Below, piece by piece: positions 32,900 to 33,023 of a stretch of DNA of 33,023 nt. Source of the stretch: Bdellovibrio sp. ZAP7 (GTDB lineage Bacteria > Bdellovibrionota_B > Oligoflexia > Oligoflexales > RGVZ01). The position numbers were made by a program, and so were the translations under genes. A model generated the notes under the pieces. That model was not told the DNA's origin. It made no database searches and saw nothing but the letters and a program-made list of their open reading frames with translations. The DNA lies in assembly GCA_945900755.1 (NCBI GenBank), contig CAMDKS010000033.1, positions 1-33,023 on the forward strand. Direction: 5' to 3'. Position 1 is the first letter of the stretch. Every line of letters starts with the position of its first letter.

Positions 32900-33023
32900 C
32901 AGTATTTGACCTACAGGGGATAAATCCATGGATTATGCCCTTGCACAGCCATGGGTAATCGTGGGATGAGGATGCCCGTAAATAGAAAAAGGCCGGAGCT
33001 GAGTTTTAGACGACACTCTCCGA

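Noticed and set aside
32923..32934. Palindrome AATCCATGGATT
   Set aside because: A 12-bp palindrome alone, with no linked gene inside the window, is too weak to name as an operator.
32930..32947. Sigma-54-like ATGGATTATGCCCTTGCA after the second 24-bp repeat
   Set aside because: GG and GC are 11 nt apart instead of 10 and the -24 part lacks GGCA.

Overview
The window looks like part of a free-living or predatory Gram-negative chromosome, most likely from the Bdellovibrionota/Oligoflexia group. That is an inference from the many lipoprotein and secreted-protein genes, the DUF4360-like secreted protein, the small PilZ proteins and good matches to sigma-54 promoters. No rRNA, tRNA, CRISPR array, insertion sequence or phage gene was seen. 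Coding density is high, with both strands used in short alternating operons and several overlapping convergent gene ends.

Left part (1-9.7 kb): the 3' part of a secreted-type protein gene that appears frameshifted at a T7 run; a small hypothetical gene; rarA (replication-fork maintenance) and purH (last two steps of IMP synthesis); a divergent pair encoding a small exported protein and a larger exported protein, the latter coupled to a DNA-binding-like coiled-coil protein; then the reverse-strand operon accA-cmk-lipoprotein.

Middle (9.7-19.7 kb): a trypsin-family lipoprotein fused to leucine-rich repeats lies just downstream of bfd, whose promoter carries two Fur-box-like palindromes. These are followed by an ABC-F ATPase, a hypothetical protein, a cyclic-nucleotide-binding protein, an RhlE-like DEAD-box helicase, a Maf nucleotide pyrophosphatase, a KamA-family radical SAM enzyme and a TIP30-like SDR protein.

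Accessory module (19.6-24.1 kb): an exact 42-bp direct repeat, derived from the 3' end of the SDR gene, brackets about 4.5 kb. Inside are a lipoprotein with a near-perfect sigma-54 promoter, a multi-pass membrane SpoIIE/PP2C-type phosphatase, and a lipoprotein with a possible caspase/clostripain-like His-Cys pair and a pentapeptide tandem repeat. The last two form a tight two-gene operon. This is the most unusual locus in the window and may be an inserted signalling/protease module.

Right part (24.1-33.0 kb): another lipoprotein with a sigma-54 promoter and an upstream repeat cluster; ung; a FecCD/FecE-type importer pair without a binding protein; a PilZ-type protein; acetoacetyl-CoA synthetase overlapping an ImmA/IrrE-like protein whose HExxH motif has become HLLGH; a canonical PilZ protein; and a DUF4360-like secreted protein with a sigma-54 promoter and an enhancer-like inverted repeat. 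Three sigma-54-type promoters, each in front of an exported protein, suggest that an envelope or secretome regulon is controlled by RpoN, although no RpoN activator is encoded here.
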